A stretch of 60,819 bases of DNA from Streptomyces sp. Act143 (GTDB lineage: Bacteria; Actinomycetota; Actinomycetes; Streptomycetales; Streptomycetaceae), in assembly GCF_003143935.1 (NCBI RefSeq), contig NZ_QFRX01000001.1, positions 162,210 through 223,028 of the forward strand. The letters run 5' to 3'. The notes under the pieces were generated by a model, which saw only the letters and a program-made list of their open reading frames with translations, made no database searches and was not told the origin of the DNA. Position numbers and translations under genes: made by a program. Numbering within the stretch: position 1 is the first letter of the stretch; each line of letters starts with the position of its first letter. Of the stretch, positions 1-8,749 are shown piece by piece.

Positions 1-1
1 G

Positions 2-958
2 GGCTGGGCCTGGCGCATCGGCTCCAGCCACGCGCACGGCGGCTACCAGAACCCCCTGGCGGCCTATGCACTGAGCTCGTATGCCGACCTGAAGCCGAAA
101 TCGGCGACAGGACAGGCGGATTGGGCCAAGTCCCTCGACCGACAGCTGGAGTTCTACCGCTGGCTGCAGTCCGACGAGGGTGCCATCGCGGGTGGTGCGA
201 CCAACAGCTGGGCGGGCCGTTACGCGACCCCGCCGGCCGGCAAGTCGACCTTCTACGGCATGTACTACGACGAGCAGCCCGTCTACCACGACCCGCCGTC
301 CAACCAGTGGTTCGGCTTCCAGGCGTGGTCGATGGAGCGAGTGGCGGAGTACTACCAGCAGACGGGGAACGCGCAGGCCAAGGCGGTCCTCGACAAATGG
401 GTCAAGTGGGCGCTGTCCAAGACCACGATCAACCCGGACGGCACCTACCAGATCCCCTCCACCCTGCAGTGGTCGGGCCAGCCCGACACCTGGAACGCCT
501 CCAGCCCCGGCTCCAACAGCGGGCTGCACGTCACCGTCGCCGATTACACCAACGACGTCGGGGTGGCCGCCGCGTACGCCAAGACCCTGAGCTACTACGC
601 CGCCAAGTCTGGCGACACCGCGGCGAAGACGACAGCCAAGGCGCTTCTGGACGGCATGTGGACCAACTACCAGGACAGCCTGGGCATCGCGGCGCCGGAG
701 AACCGGGCGGACTACAACCGCTTCGATGACACGGTGTACATCCCCAGCGGCTGGACCGGGACCATGCCCAACGGTGATGCCATCAACTCCTCGTCCACCT
801 TCGAGTCCATCAGGTCCTTCTACAAGAACGACCCGGCCTGGTCGAAGATCGAGGCCTATCTGAAGGGCGGCGCGGTGCCGTCATTCACATACCACCGGTT
901 CTGGGCCCAGGCGGACATCGCCCTGGCCATGGGCTCGTACGCGGAACTCCTCGAGTAG
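2..958 (+). CDS. GH48 exocellulase (cellobiohydrolase), C-terminal part
   Basis: The 5' end lies outside the window; 318 residues of the C-terminal part of a glycoside hydrolase family 48 catalytic domain are present. The sequence opens with [19 protein letters not shown] and contains [20 protein letters not shown], both typical of GH48 (alpha/alpha)6-barrel enzymes. GH48 proteins are secreted processive exocellulases acting from reducing ends and are usually the dominant component of actinobacterial cellulase sets. The protein ends at ELLE with no C-terminal binding module, so any CBM must be N-terminal, as is common in Streptomyces. The catalytic acid lies upstream and is not visible. It is followed by a strong terminator and then a GH12 endoglucanase, a classical exo/endo pair. 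Confidence 0.93.
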   Translation, partial: GWAWRIGSSHAHGGYQNPLAAYALSSYADLKPKSATGQADWAKSLDRQLEFYRWLQSDEGAIAGGATNSWAGRYATPPAGKSTFYGMYYDEQPVYHDPPSNQWFGFQAWSMERVAEYYQQTGNAQAKAVLDKWVKWALSKTTINPDGTYQIPSTLQWSGQPDTWNASSPGSNSGLHVTVADYTNDVGVAAAYAKTLSYYAAKSGDTAAKTTAKALLDGMWTNYQDSLGIAAPENRADYNRFDDTVYIPSGWTGTMPNGDAINSSSTFESIRSFYKNDPAWSKIEAYLKGGAVPSFTYHRFWAQADIALAMGSYAELLE

Positions 959-981
959 CCCCCCGCTGAGACCGCGTGCGC

Positions 982-1045
982 GACCCCGTCACCCGGCGAC
1001 GGGGTCACCAGCCGGGCGGCCCCCGCCCCCTTGGGGGCCGCCCGG
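982..1045 (+). terminator. Tandem hairpins after the GH48 gene
   Basis: Two perfect inverted repeats lie back to back 24 bp after the GH48 stop. Arms 982-990/998-1006 form 9 bp with a 7-nt loop; arms 1012-1023/1034-1045 form 12 bp with a 10-nt loop. There is no long U-tract, as usual in Streptomyces. They separate GH48 from the separately regulated GH12 gene. Confidence 0.75.
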
Positions 1046-1179
1046 TACCAGGATTCACAAGCTGTCAAGACCCGTTCCACCCTCATCACCAGCCGCTTCG
1101 GGATTCACCCCAAGACTCCCTGACCGCCCTTCTTGTCAGGAACATGATCCTCTTCTACAGTCCCAGCGAGATCGCTTTT

Positions 1180-1193
1180 TGGGAGCGCTCCCA
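1180..1193. promoter_or_regulatory. CebR-type operator upstream of the GH12 gene
   Basis: TGGGAGCGCTCCCA is a perfect 14-bp palindrome identical to the published CebR operator that represses cellulase and cello-oligosaccharide genes in Streptomyces. It ends 48 bp before the GH12 start codon, in the expected promoter region, so cellobiose/cellotriose-relieved repression is likely. Two LacI regulators in the window (2609-3631 and 34183-35199) are candidates to bind it; a CebR elsewhere in the genome is equally possible. Confidence 0.9.
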
Positions 1194-1241
1194 ATCCCTT
1201 GCAGAAGCCCTCGCCCCCCACATCCCTCGCGGAGGAGCCGC

Positions 1242-2378
1242 ATGCAACCCTCACGTCACCAAGTCCGCAGGACGCGCGCCGTCTGCGGTGCGCTGCTGAC
1301 CACGCTCGCCGCCCTGACCGCGCTGCTCACCGGCGCTTCGGCTTCCCAGGCCGACACCACGATCTGTGAGGCGTTCGGCACCACCACGATCCAGGGCCGC
1401 TACGTCGTGCAGAACAACCGCTGGGGCACCAGCGCCACCCAGTGCATCTCCGTCACAGACTCGGGCTTCAGGGTCACCCAGGCCGACGGCTCGGTGCCGA
1501 CGAACGGCGCTCCGAAGTCGTACCCGTCCATCTACAACGGTTGCCACTACACCAACTGCTCGCCCGGCACCAACCTTCCGGCACGGGTCAGCTCCATCTC
1601 GAGCGCGCCCACGGGAATCTCCTACAGCTACGTGACCGGTGCGGCCTACGATGCCGCCTACGACATCTGGCTGGACCCGACGCCGCGCACCGACGGCGTA
1701 AACCGCACCGAGATCATGATCTGGTTCAACCGTGTGGGGTCCGTGCAGCCGGTGGGCTCGGCCGTTGGTTCCGCCACAGTGGCAGGACGTCAGTGGCAGG
1801 TGTGGTCCGGTAACAACGGCTCCAACGACGTGCTCTCCTTCGTCGCGCCGTCGGCGATCGACAGCTGGAACTTCGACGTGATGGACTTCGTCCGGCAGGC
1901 CGTCTCGCGCGGACTCGCGCAGGACAGCTGGTACCTGACGAGCATTCAGGCAGGCTTCGAACCGTGGCAGCACGGCGCGGGCCTGGCCGTGAACTCGTTC
2001 TCCTCCACGGTGAACCTCGGTGGCAGCACCCCTGGCGACCCCGGCACCCCCAGCGGTCCCGCCGCGTGCAAGGTGACCTATGGCACGAGTGTCTGGCAGG
2101 ACGGCTTCACAGCCGACGTCGCCGTGACCAACACGGGTTCCTCCCCGGTCGATGGCTGGAAGGTCGCCTTCACGCTGCCCTCCGGACAGCGGATCACCAA
2201 CGCCTGGAATGCCACCGTCTCCCCGTCGACAGGGTCCGTGACGGCCACCAACGTCGCACACAACGCATCCATCGCACCGGGCGGACAGGTCTCCTTCGGG
2301 TTCCAGGGCACCTACAGCGGCAACTTCGCCAAGCCGGCCACCTTTAGCCTCAACGGAACGTCCTGCACCACCGCGTAA
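1242..2378 (+). CDS. Secreted GH12 endo-beta-1,4-glucanase with C-terminal CBM2
   Basis: 378 residues. The start at 1242 is preceded by GGAGGAG (1231-1237). Residues 1-38 form a signal peptide ending ASASQA. The GH12 jelly-roll domain spans about 39-260, with the likely nucleophile E157 in NRTEIMIW and the acid/base E240 in AGFEPWQ. A short Gly/Pro/Ser linker leads to a CBM2 (about 281-378) that begins ACKVTYGTSVWQDGF, contains GWKVAFTLPSGQ and ends with a cysteine near the terminus. The enzyme cuts amorphous cellulose or mixed-linkage glucan outside the cell. It sits behind a perfect CebR operator and next to a GH48 exocellulase. Confidence 0.95.
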   Translation: MQPSRHQVRRTRAVCGALLTTLAALTALLTGASASQADTTICEAFGTTTIQGRYVVQNNRWGTSATQCISVTDSGFRVTQADGSVPTNGAPKSYPSIYNGCHYTNCSPGTNLPARVSSISSAPTGISYSYVTGAAYDAAYDIWLDPTPRTDGVNRTEIMIWFNRVGSVQPVGSAVGSATVAGRQWQVWSGNNGSNDVLSFVAPSAIDSWNFDVMDFVRQAVSRGLAQDSWYLTSIQAGFEPWQHGAGLAVNSFSSTVNLGGSTPGDPGTPSGPAACKVTYGTSVWQDGFTADVAVTNTGSSPVDGWKVAFTLPSGQRITNAWNATVSPSTGSVTATNVAHNASIAPGGQVSFGFQGTYSGNFAKPATFSLNGTSCTTA

Positions 2379-2401
2379 GCCGCGGAAGGCTTCTTCCGCC
2401 C

Positions 2402-2444
2402 GGGGCCCGCCCGACCGGCACATGCCGATCCGGCGGGCCCCTTT
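2402..2444 (+). terminator. Hairpin after the GH12 gene
   Basis: The 10-bp inverted repeat GGGGCCCGCC/GGCGGGCCCC (2402-2411 and 2432-2441) is followed by TTT, 23 bp after the GH12 stop. It is a good intrinsic terminator candidate separating GH12 from the LacI gene. Confidence 0.75.
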
Positions 2445-2608
2445 CCGCCCCTCCCAGATCTCCGCGCCGAATCCGGCGCAGAACGCAGAGCAGACCCTCC
2501 GCAACGACCAGCCCCCAAACCCTCTGACCACGGCGCGAGTTGCACGCAGATGGCGTGTGCCCGGTTCCTTCGGCCCGTAAGATCGGCTATCTCTTGTTGG
2601 AGGTGGTC

Positions 2609-3631
2609 ATGGGCACGCGACGCCCCGGCACGCCGACGCTGGAAGAGGTGGCCGCGCACGCCGGGGTGGGGCGGGGCACGGTCTCCCGCGTCATCAACAA
2701 CGCGGCGGGCGTGAAGGACTCGACGCGCCAAGCCGTGCAGCGGGCCATCGAGGAACTGGGGTACGTCCCCAATCTCGCGGCCCGATCCCTGGCCGGCCAG
2801 CGAAGCAACGCCGTCGCCCTCGTGTTGACCGAGCCAGACTGGAGGGTGTTCTCGGAACCCTTCTTCTCCGAGATCGTCCGCTCCCTCGGAGACGCGCTCG
2901 CGGACATCGGGATGCAGTTGATGCTGACTCTGGTCCGCTCGGATGCCGACCGGAAGCGCTTCCTCGAGTACGCACGCGGCAGCCGGGTCGACGGAGTCCT
3001 GCTGCTGTCCGTGCATGCCGGAGACCGGCTGCCGGACATGCTCGCCGAGGCGCGGTTGCCGACCGTGATGCTGGGGCGCCGCTCAAGTGACGAGTACGTC
3101 AGTTATGTGGACGCGGACAACGTGGGGGGCGCTCGCAGTGCCGTCTCCCACCTCGTGTCACGAGGCTGCAGGGTGATCGCCACCATCACCGGGCCACTGG
3201 ACATGGACGCCGCCCAGGGCCGACTGCGCGGCTATCAGGACGCCCTGGCACTGGCCGGCCTGGACAACGAGAAGTCCCTCGTCGCCGAGGGCGATTTCAC
3301 GCAGGACAGCGGGCGCCGCGCCATGACCGAACTACTCGAACGGCACCCGGAGATCGACGGCGTCCTCGCCGCGTCGGACACCACGGCCGCGGGGGCTCTA
3401 CAGGCGTTGCGCGCGGCAGGACGACGCGTGCCGCAGGACGTCGCCGTGATCGGCTTCGACGACTTCCCGCTGGCTCAGCGCACGAGGCCACGGCTCACGA
3501 CAGTGCGTCAACCGCTGGAGGAGATGGGCCGGGCCATGATCCGACTGCTCCTGGAGGACATGGAGGAGCCGTCCGTGGCCTACCGCCATGTCATTCTCCG
3601 TACGGCCCTGGTCGTCCGCGAGTCGGCCTGA
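2609..3631 (+). CDS. LacI-family transcriptional regulator
   Basis: 340 residues. The start is supported by GGAGGTGG (2599-2606). The N-terminal helix-turn-helix (TLEEVAAHAGVGRGTVSRVI) and hinge helix (YVPNLAARSLA) are classical LacI DNA-binding elements; the rest is a periplasmic-binding-like effector domain with DGVLLLSVHAGD and VAVIGFDDFPLAQ, ending in LRTALVVRESA. It resembles Streptomyces CebR and other beta-glucoside-responsive LacI proteins. It stands alone between a GH12 gene carrying a perfect CebR box and an expansin gene, so it probably controls this cellulolytic block; a role as the actual CebR is inference. No palindrome of CebR type is seen in its own promoter. Confidence 0.88.
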   Translation: MGTRRPGTPTLEEVAAHAGVGRGTVSRVINNAAGVKDSTRQAVQRAIEELGYVPNLAARSLAGQRSNAVALVLTEPDWRVFSEPFFSEIVRSLGDALADIGMQLMLTLVRSDADRKRFLEYARGSRVDGVLLLSVHAGDRLPDMLAEARLPTVMLGRRSSDEYVSYVDADNVGGARSAVSHLVSRGCRVIATITGPLDMDAAQGRLRGYQDALALAGLDNEKSLVAEGDFTQDSGRRAMTELLERHPEIDGVLAASDTTAAGALQALRAAGRRVPQDVAVIGFDDFPLAQRTRPRLTTVRQPLEEMGRAMIRLLLEDMEEPSVAYRHVILRTALVVRESA

Positions 3632-3811
3632 GGAGCACTCGCTGCTCAGCACCGGACTTGACCGTGCGGGTTGCGACAGAGCTCCCGGCCTTCAACTCTG
3701 CCCGTACGCCTGACGGGTGCTCACACAGGCTACGGAAAGTCGTCGGCAACCTTTTCGCCGTGGGCGGGCACTGACCAGTGCACCATCGGCTCACCCCTGA
3801 ACGGACAGGTA

Positions 3812-4774
3812 ATGACGACAACGAGGCAGGTCGCGCGGCAACGCAGGCGCAGACGCAGACTCATGCTGGGCGCCACGGTGGCGCTGGCCGCCACAGGCGT
3901 TCTCGCCTACGTGATCATGGCGTTGCTCCCCCGCCACCAGGACGACGCAGGGCCCGCCTCGGCAAAAACCCTCGTCACCAACCAGCCAGAAGCCGACGGC
4001 ACTGCCGGGACAGCGTCACCGATCGCGACGCCCAGCCCGTCGGCGAGCCCGAGTGCGAGCAGCTCCGCCACACCGAAGACCACGGCGCACCCCAAGGCGG
4101 CGAAGCCATCGCCCAAAAGCACCCAGCAGTCCACCCGCGGGTCCACCACGCCGCCGTCGGCAGGACGGATCCGGCCCGACACCTCCTATCAGGGCGTCGC
4201 CACCGCCTACAAGGCCGGTGTCGGTGACGGCGCCTGTCTGCTCGGTCCCAGCCCGGACCTCATGATCGCGGCGATGAACACCGCCGACTACGAAACCTCC
4301 AGGGCCTGCGGCGCGTACGTGCTCGTCCGCGCGGCCAACGGCAAGTCGATCACGGTGCGGATCACCAACGAATGCCCTCTGCCCTGCGCACCCGGGCAGA
4401 TCGACCTCAGCGAACAGGCCTTCGCCAAGCTCGCCGACCTCAAGGTCGGCCGGCTTCCCATCACCTGGAGCCTGGTGAGCCCCGGATCGGTCGGCACGAT
4501 GTCCATCAGATACAAGACCGGGTCCAGCGCCTACTGGTGCGGCATCCAGGTCATCGGTCACCGCAACCCGGTCGCGCGGTTGGAGGTCAGCACCGGGGGC
4601 GGCTGGCGACAGCTGCCCCGCACCAGCTTCAACTACTTCATCTCCGCCGACGGCACCGGCTGCGGCAAGGCGATCAGAGTCACCGACATCTACGGGGAAC
4701 AGCTGACCGTCAGCGGACTCGCGGTGCTGCCGAACGTCGTACAGCCGACGCGCGTCCAGTTCTCCCGGCACTGA
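3812..4774 (+). CDS. Expansin-like protein (DPBB plus CBM63-type domain), membrane-anchored or secreted
   Basis: 320 residues. An Arg-rich start (RQRRRRRR) precedes a hydrophobic segment (about 17-40), either a signal anchor or an uncleaved signal peptide. Residues 45-115 form a Ser/Thr/Pro/Lys-rich low-complexity linker. A double-psi beta-barrel follows (about 120-215, YQGVATAYKAG, CGAYVLVRAANGKS, QIDLSEQAFAKLA with the expansin Asp), then a beta-sandwich (about 220-320) with the YWCGIQVIGHRNPV pattern of bacterial expansin D2/CBM63. Bacterial expansins loosen cellulose or xyloglucan networks without hydrolysis. Position next to GH48 and GH12 supports a role in making cellulose accessible. 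Confidence 0.88.
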   Translation: MTTTRQVARQRRRRRRLMLGATVALAATGVLAYVIMALLPRHQDDAGPASAKTLVTNQPEADGTAGTASPIATPSPSASPSASSSATPKTTAHPKAAKPSPKSTQQSTRGSTTPPSAGRIRPDTSYQGVATAYKAGVGDGACLLGPSPDLMIAAMNTADYETSRACGAYVLVRAANGKSITVRITNECPLPCAPGQIDLSEQAFAKLADLKVGRLPITWSLVSPGSVGTMSIRYKTGSSAYWCGIQVIGHRNPVARLEVSTGGGWRQLPRTSFNYFISADGTGCGKAIRVTDIYGEQLTVSGLAVLPNVVQPTRVQFSRH

Positions 4775-4960
4775 CCTGAGCAGTTCGGAGCCGCAGCGGC
4801 GGTCGAAGACCTGCCATTCGTCGCGGAGTTCGGCCAGACGCAGTCGTTGGGGCGGTAGCGGCACTTGCCGGTATCGCCCCAACGAACGGGTGGACTCTGC
4901 AGGCGGCGTGTACGTCGCCTTGTTCTGCCCCTGATGTGGAGACCTCAGCTCGCCGAGATC

Positions 4961-5112
4961 TCAGACGACCATCCACTGCTGGTTGGTGTCACTGGCGACG
5001 CAGGTCGACTGGTCCAGGGCAGCGCCGTTGGTGGTCGACGCTCCGGCGACCTCAAGGCACTGGCCACTGTTGACGTTGGAAATGGTGACGTAGCCGCCGA
5101 CCGCATGCCGGG
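4961..5112 (-). pseudogene. C-terminal remnant of a ricin/CBM13-module protein
   Basis: Minus-strand translation gives about 48 residues ending in a natural stop: GYVTISNVNSGQCLEVAGAS followed by a segment closing with NQQWMVV. This is the last beta/gamma repeat of a ricin B-type lectin module with an intact QxW motif. No start codon, signal peptide or catalytic domain lies upstream, because the DUF4267 gene abuts it. It is best read as the tail of a deleted CBM13-tagged enzyme. Confidence 0.75.
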
Positions 5113-5481
5113 TCAGAGGGCGAACAGCAGGGCGGCCGCCACCAGCACCAGAACAGCGGTGGCAAGGTGGATGCCGAAGGCGGTCGCCCGGGAGCCGCCG
5201 TTGCGCAGCACGATCAAGGTGTCGCCCAGAGGCAGCAGCGCGACGACGAGCATGTACCAGGCTTCGGCGCGGGGTCCGACGAACGCGAGCAGGGCGAGGC
5301 CGAGCAGGCCGTAACTGCCATCACGCAGGCCCTTGATCCGCAGGTAGGCGGTTGGGGTGCCTGGTGCGGACACGACTCCGTATCCGCTCGCTGCGGCATG
5401 TGGGGAGTAGAGGAACCGTGCACCGACAAACAGGACGAGCAGATCGAGAAGGACCGCGAGGGTGTATGGGGTGATCGTCAT
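5113..5481 (-). CDS. DUF4267 small integral membrane protein
   Basis: 122 residues with four hydrophobic segments (about 8-24, 56-70, 72-88 and 103-121). It matches the DUF4267 pattern, including LLGLALLAFVGPRAEAWYML and a basic loop before the last helix. The function of this family is unknown. It starts 6 nt downstream of the DUF2871 stop and is almost certainly co-transcribed with it. No enzymatic motif is visible. Confidence 0.8.
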   Translation of the reverse strand: MTITPYTLAVLLDLLVLFVGARFLYSPHAAASGYGVVSAPGTPTAYLRIKGLRDGSYGLLGLALLAFVGPRAEAWYMLVVALLPLGDTLIVLRNGGSRATAFGIHLATAVLVLVAAALLFAL

Positions 5482-5487
5482 GGGGTG

Positions 5488-5949
5488 TCACCGGTCCTGG
5501 AGCGATCCGTGGGGCACGGGGGTCGCGCCCGCAGCGGGTGTCTGCAGCTGGGCCGGCAGGCGCTTGCCGATCGTGATGAACAGCAGGACCAGACCCGCGG
5601 TCAGCAGGATGTGGCCGAGGCCGGCGATGCCTGAGATGGCGGCGCCGCTGTCGTGCCCGAGGACGGTCAGGGTGCCGTGCAGTGTCATCATGCCGACGGT
5701 GATGACCAGGCCTGCGTTGTAGATCCAGAAGAACCAGCCGAACAGCGCATTGGAGGTCAGGGAGAACAGCTTCTCCAGGGCAAGCACGACCAGGAAGAAC
5801 AGCATGCCCAGGGCGAGGACATGGGTGTGCACGACACCCAGCTGGGTCTGCCCGGTGAAATGCTCGGCCTTGGTGAGTTCCCGGTAGTACAGGCCGCTGA
5901 CCACACCGAGGATCATGTAGAGATGGGCGGCGTTGAGTAGTTTCTTCAT
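5488..5949 (-). CDS. DUF2871 membrane protein
   Basis: 153 residues with four predicted membrane helices. The start MKKLLNAAHLYMILGVVSGL and the motifs YYRELTKAEHFTGQTQLGVVH and HTHVLALGMLFFLVV are characteristic of DUF2871. Histidines in HTH and at MMTLHG inside or near helices suggest a buried metal or haem site, but no function is established. A longer reading frame exists upstream; the Met at 5949 is chosen because conservation begins there. It is first gene of a two-gene unit with the DUF4267 gene. Confidence 0.82.
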   Translation of the reverse strand: MKKLLNAAHLYMILGVVSGLYYRELTKAEHFTGQTQLGVVHTHVLALGMLFFLVVLALEKLFSLTSNALFGWFFWIYNAGLVITVGMMTLHGTLTVLGHDSGAAISGIAGLGHILLTAGLVLLFITIGKRLPAQLQTPAAGATPVPHGSLQDR

Positions 5950-6466
5950 GCGCGGTTGCTCTCTTCGGATTCTGTGTTCCACGGCTGACGGAGCGGAGCC
6001 GAGGGCGAGAGCGCCGACAGCCCAGGGGCCAACGACCCTGCTGCGCACGAACGATCGGCCCGGCTCCGCTCTGCTCTGCTCTGCTACGGCAAATAGAGGC
6101 GTCCGAGGCGATCACGACACCATCGAGATGGGGAGCACGGGTGTCGTGGGTGTCCATGATCACAGCAGCGAAGACATACAGGAGACATACATATGCCTCC
6201 CCGCCTAAGGGCCAAGGGGCTTGCTCTCAGGTGACTCTGTTGATGTGACGGGAACTGCGGGCTGCCTCTGTCGATCTTGCCGTTCAGATGCTAGGTCGGC
6301 ACCGCGTGTGGCGATATGCATCGCGTGCAAACCTCACTGGCAACGCGTGCAAGGACTGTTCGAAGTTGCGTCCTGGGAGGTGCTGTACGGGTCCCGCCTG
6401 ACCTGGGCCCCGTCGAGTGCCGTCCGGCTCACGCGCCCCGGGGAGATGTGCGGCTTGTCCAGCAGG
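5950..6466. other. Intergenic region
   Basis: About 520 bp between the starts and ends of two minus-strand genes. It should hold the promoter for the DUF2871/DUF4267 pair. A purine/AT-rich patch at 6165-6196 (GAAGACATACAGGAGACATACATATG) contains a 10-bp near-direct repeat (AGACATACA...). No conserved coding sequence was recognised. Confidence 0.4.
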
Positions 6467-7471
6467 TCATTCCCTTCGACCAGACTCCATTGCCTCGGTG
6501 CGGTAGGCATGCGGAGTGGTCCCGTAGCTGGCACGGAATGTCCGATTGAACGTCGCCGCACTGGTGAAACCCCACCGAGCGGCGATGACGTGAACGGCAA
6601 GATGGCGCAGCTGCGGGCGGGCCAGGTCGGCCCGGCAGCGCTCCAGCCGACGTCTGCGGATCGCCGCCGCCACGCCCTCGCCCCCGCCCTCCCCATGAAG
6701 GGCGTCGTGGCGCTGGAACAGCGTGTACAGGGTGCGCAGCGAGATGTGGTGGTGGTCGGCGATCGCACGGGGCGACAGGCCCGGGTCGCCCAGCCTCTGC
6801 TCGATGAAGGTGTCGATCCGGCGCCACATGGCCTGCGCCCGGGCGTCGGCCGGCGCGTGCACTTCCGCGCCCAGGTGCTGGCCCAGGCACGAAACGGCCA
6901 GCTCCACTGCCATGTTGGCGAGCACACCCAGATCCAGGGGTCTGCAGTCCGGGCCGTTTTCGGCCAGGGAGACCAGGAACTGGGCCAGGATCGCCCCCAT
7001 GCCCGTGCCACTGGTCATGCGTCGGGCGAGCAGCCGGTCGATCTGCTGCGACGGGAGCGGCATCCGCGCTTTGGGTATCTGCAGGACGAGGGCGTTCACT
7101 GTGCTGCCGTCGAGGCCCGAACCGGACTTGTACGGGCGGGAGGTGTCCCACAGCACCATGTCCCCGGCGTGCAGCTGCGCCTCACCCTCGCCCTGCGTGT
7201 ACCAGGCGGTTCCCGCGGTCACCAGCCCCAGCTGGTACTGCTCCGGATCCCCACGGCGGATCAGCGCCGGCGTGCGCCATGAACGCAGCGGTGAGAACGA
7301 GAACCTCGACATCTGGGCCGCACCGAGGTCCAGGAAGGCGCCCTCCGCTTGGAATCCGGCAGCGTCCTGCGGTGTGAACGCCGACGGCATCAACGCGCTG
7401 GACACCGTCTGCGCAAACCAGTCGAACCGGTCCGTCACCGGCACGTGTGCCGAATCCGCCCCATGCCACAT
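6467..7471 (-). CDS. AraC-family transcriptional regulator
   Basis: 334 residues starting at MWHGADSAH. The first ~200 residues match the AraC-binding-like (AraC_binding_2) sensor type with FDWFAQTVSSALMP and GDMVLWDTSRPY. The C-terminal third has two helix-turn-helix motifs: LSPRAIADHHHISLRTLYTLF and, after RLERCRADLA, HVIAARWGFTSAATFNRTFR with the family ending YGTTPHAYR. A recent insertion-like Gly-rich loop (HGEGGGEG) sits between the two motifs. Neighbours give no clear target. Effector unknown. Confidence 0.9.
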   Translation of the reverse strand: MWHGADSAHVPVTDRFDWFAQTVSSALMPSAFTPQDAAGFQAEGAFLDLGAAQMSRFSFSPLRSWRTPALIRRGDPEQYQLGLVTAGTAWYTQGEGEAQLHAGDMVLWDTSRPYKSGSGLDGSTVNALVLQIPKARMPLPSQQIDRLLARRMTSGTGMGAILAQFLVSLAENGPDCRPLDLGVLANMAVELAVSCLGQHLGAEVHAPADARAQAMWRRIDTFIEQRLGDPGLSPRAIADHHHISLRTLYTLFQRHDALHGEGGGEGVAAAIRRRRLERCRADLARPQLRHLAVHVIAARWGFTSAATFNRTFRASYGTTPHAYRTEAMESGRRE

Positions 7472-7958
7472 CGTCAAGCCTCCAGCTTGCTTCTTCCACC
7501 CGGCTCGGCCTTCTCGCTCGACCAACGCAACGATCACTCGCGGCGCAATATGCCGAGCGGCTCGACCCGGCCGGAGAAGTAGCGCGCCTCACCTGTACGG
7601 GCTGGTCCGTAGCCGCATGCTTGGCCGACGCTCTGACGTCGCCGATCAGGTCACGTTTCTTGCAGCCCGCCCTGGCCGGCGGGTCACCGGCTTCCCGGGG
7701 ATGCGGTCGGCCACACCAGGCCGGTGCGCGTTGCCGTAGGTGTGGCGAGGTCTGCTGGCGCATCGGCACTGTCCGTCGGCGCACTGGAACACCAGCGGGA
7801 AACGCCGCTAAACAGTCCCGCCGACTCGTCTCCCAGTCGGCTCAGGGCGCCAGACAGGGCAAAACACCCCGTCCGACCGATCCGCGCCGGTTCTCCCCGT
7901 GCATCTCGCACGCGGCCTGGCCGCCAGGCGGCGTGGCACACTGGCGGCTCAGGGAGCG
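7472..7958. other. Divergent intergenic region between two AraC-type regulators
   Basis: About 490 bp separating the minus-strand AraC gene from the plus-strand AraC-like gene. Overlapping frames here lack recognisable protein motifs. It presumably holds both promoters. Nothing further is seen. Confidence 0.4.
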
Positions 7959-8699
7959 GTGAACGGGGGGGGGATCCGGTTGGGTCTGGAGATCGAGAGC
8001 AGACCGTCGGAGCTGCCGTACATCGAGCGGGTCTGGCGCAGCCGCAGCGACGAAGTGGGCCGGATGACGTCGATCGCGGCATCGCACTGGGAGCTCGTCT
8101 TCTGGGAGCACGACGGTCAGACCCAGGCGGCCGTCATGGGCCCGGAACCCACGGCATGTCCGGCCCCGGTCCCCAAGGACGCCACGTTCTTCGGTATCAG
8201 CTTTGCGCTGGGTACCTCGATGCCGCACATGCCGATCAGCCGACTCGTGGGCGGGAGCGCGGAGATACCCGATGTGACGCGGCGCTCCGTCTGGCTGAAG
8301 GGCTCTGCCTGGCACCCGCCCGATTACGACAACGCGGAGGCGTTCGTACGGCGGATGGTGCGTGAGGGCATCGTGGACTGCGACCCGATCGTGCCCGCCG
8401 TCCTCGACGGTGCTACTCCCGAAGTCTCCGAGCGCACCCTCCAGCGCCGCTTTGTCGCGGCGACGGGCCTCACCCGGGGTGCCATCCGGCAGATACAACG
8501 CGCCCGGGAGGCGGCGGTACTGATCCAGGAGGGTACGTCGGCTCAGGACGTCGTGCACCGGCTGGGCTACTTCGACCAGCCGCATCTGGCGCGGTCCTTG
8601 ACCCGGTACATCGGCCGGACCGCCACTGGCCTGAGCCGTCCGGACGGGACCGAGCCTCTGTCGCTTCTGTACAAGCCCTCGACCTCGATGCCCGCATAG
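7959..8699 (+). CDS. AraC-type regulator, likely partner of the downstream reductase
   Basis: About 246 residues from the GTG at 7959 (AGGGA just upstream); a TTG at 7980 after a G-run is an alternative. The C-terminal region carries the AraC-family HTH elements SERTLQRRFVAATGLTRGA and AAVLIQEGTSAQDVVHRLGY, followed by FDQPHLARSLTRYIGRT. The N-terminal part (YIERVWRSRSDEVGRMTSIA, WELVFWEHDGQ) matches the AraC subfamily found beside RibD-like dihydrofolate reductases. It ends 50 bp before such a gene and probably controls it. Confidence 0.85.
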   Translation: MNGGGIRLGLEIESRPSELPYIERVWRSRSDEVGRMTSIAASHWELVFWEHDGQTQAAVMGPEPTACPAPVPKDATFFGISFALGTSMPHMPISRLVGGSAEIPDVTRRSVWLKGSAWHPPDYDNAEAFVRRMVREGIVDCDPIVPAVLDGATPEVSERTLQRRFVAATGLTRGAIRQIQRAREAAVLIQEGTSAQDVVHRLGYFDQPHLARSLTRYIGRTATGLSRPDGTEPLSLLYKPSTSMPA

Positions 8700-8749
8700 G
8701 TTTCCTGACGTAACCGGGCAGCCGGCCCGGAACTCATCACGGAGGAATC

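Noticed and set aside
4790..4882. Minus-strand peptide LPPQRLRLAELRDEWQVF as a gene fragment
   Set aside because: Plausible codon use, but no recognised family and it runs into the antisense of the expansin gene.
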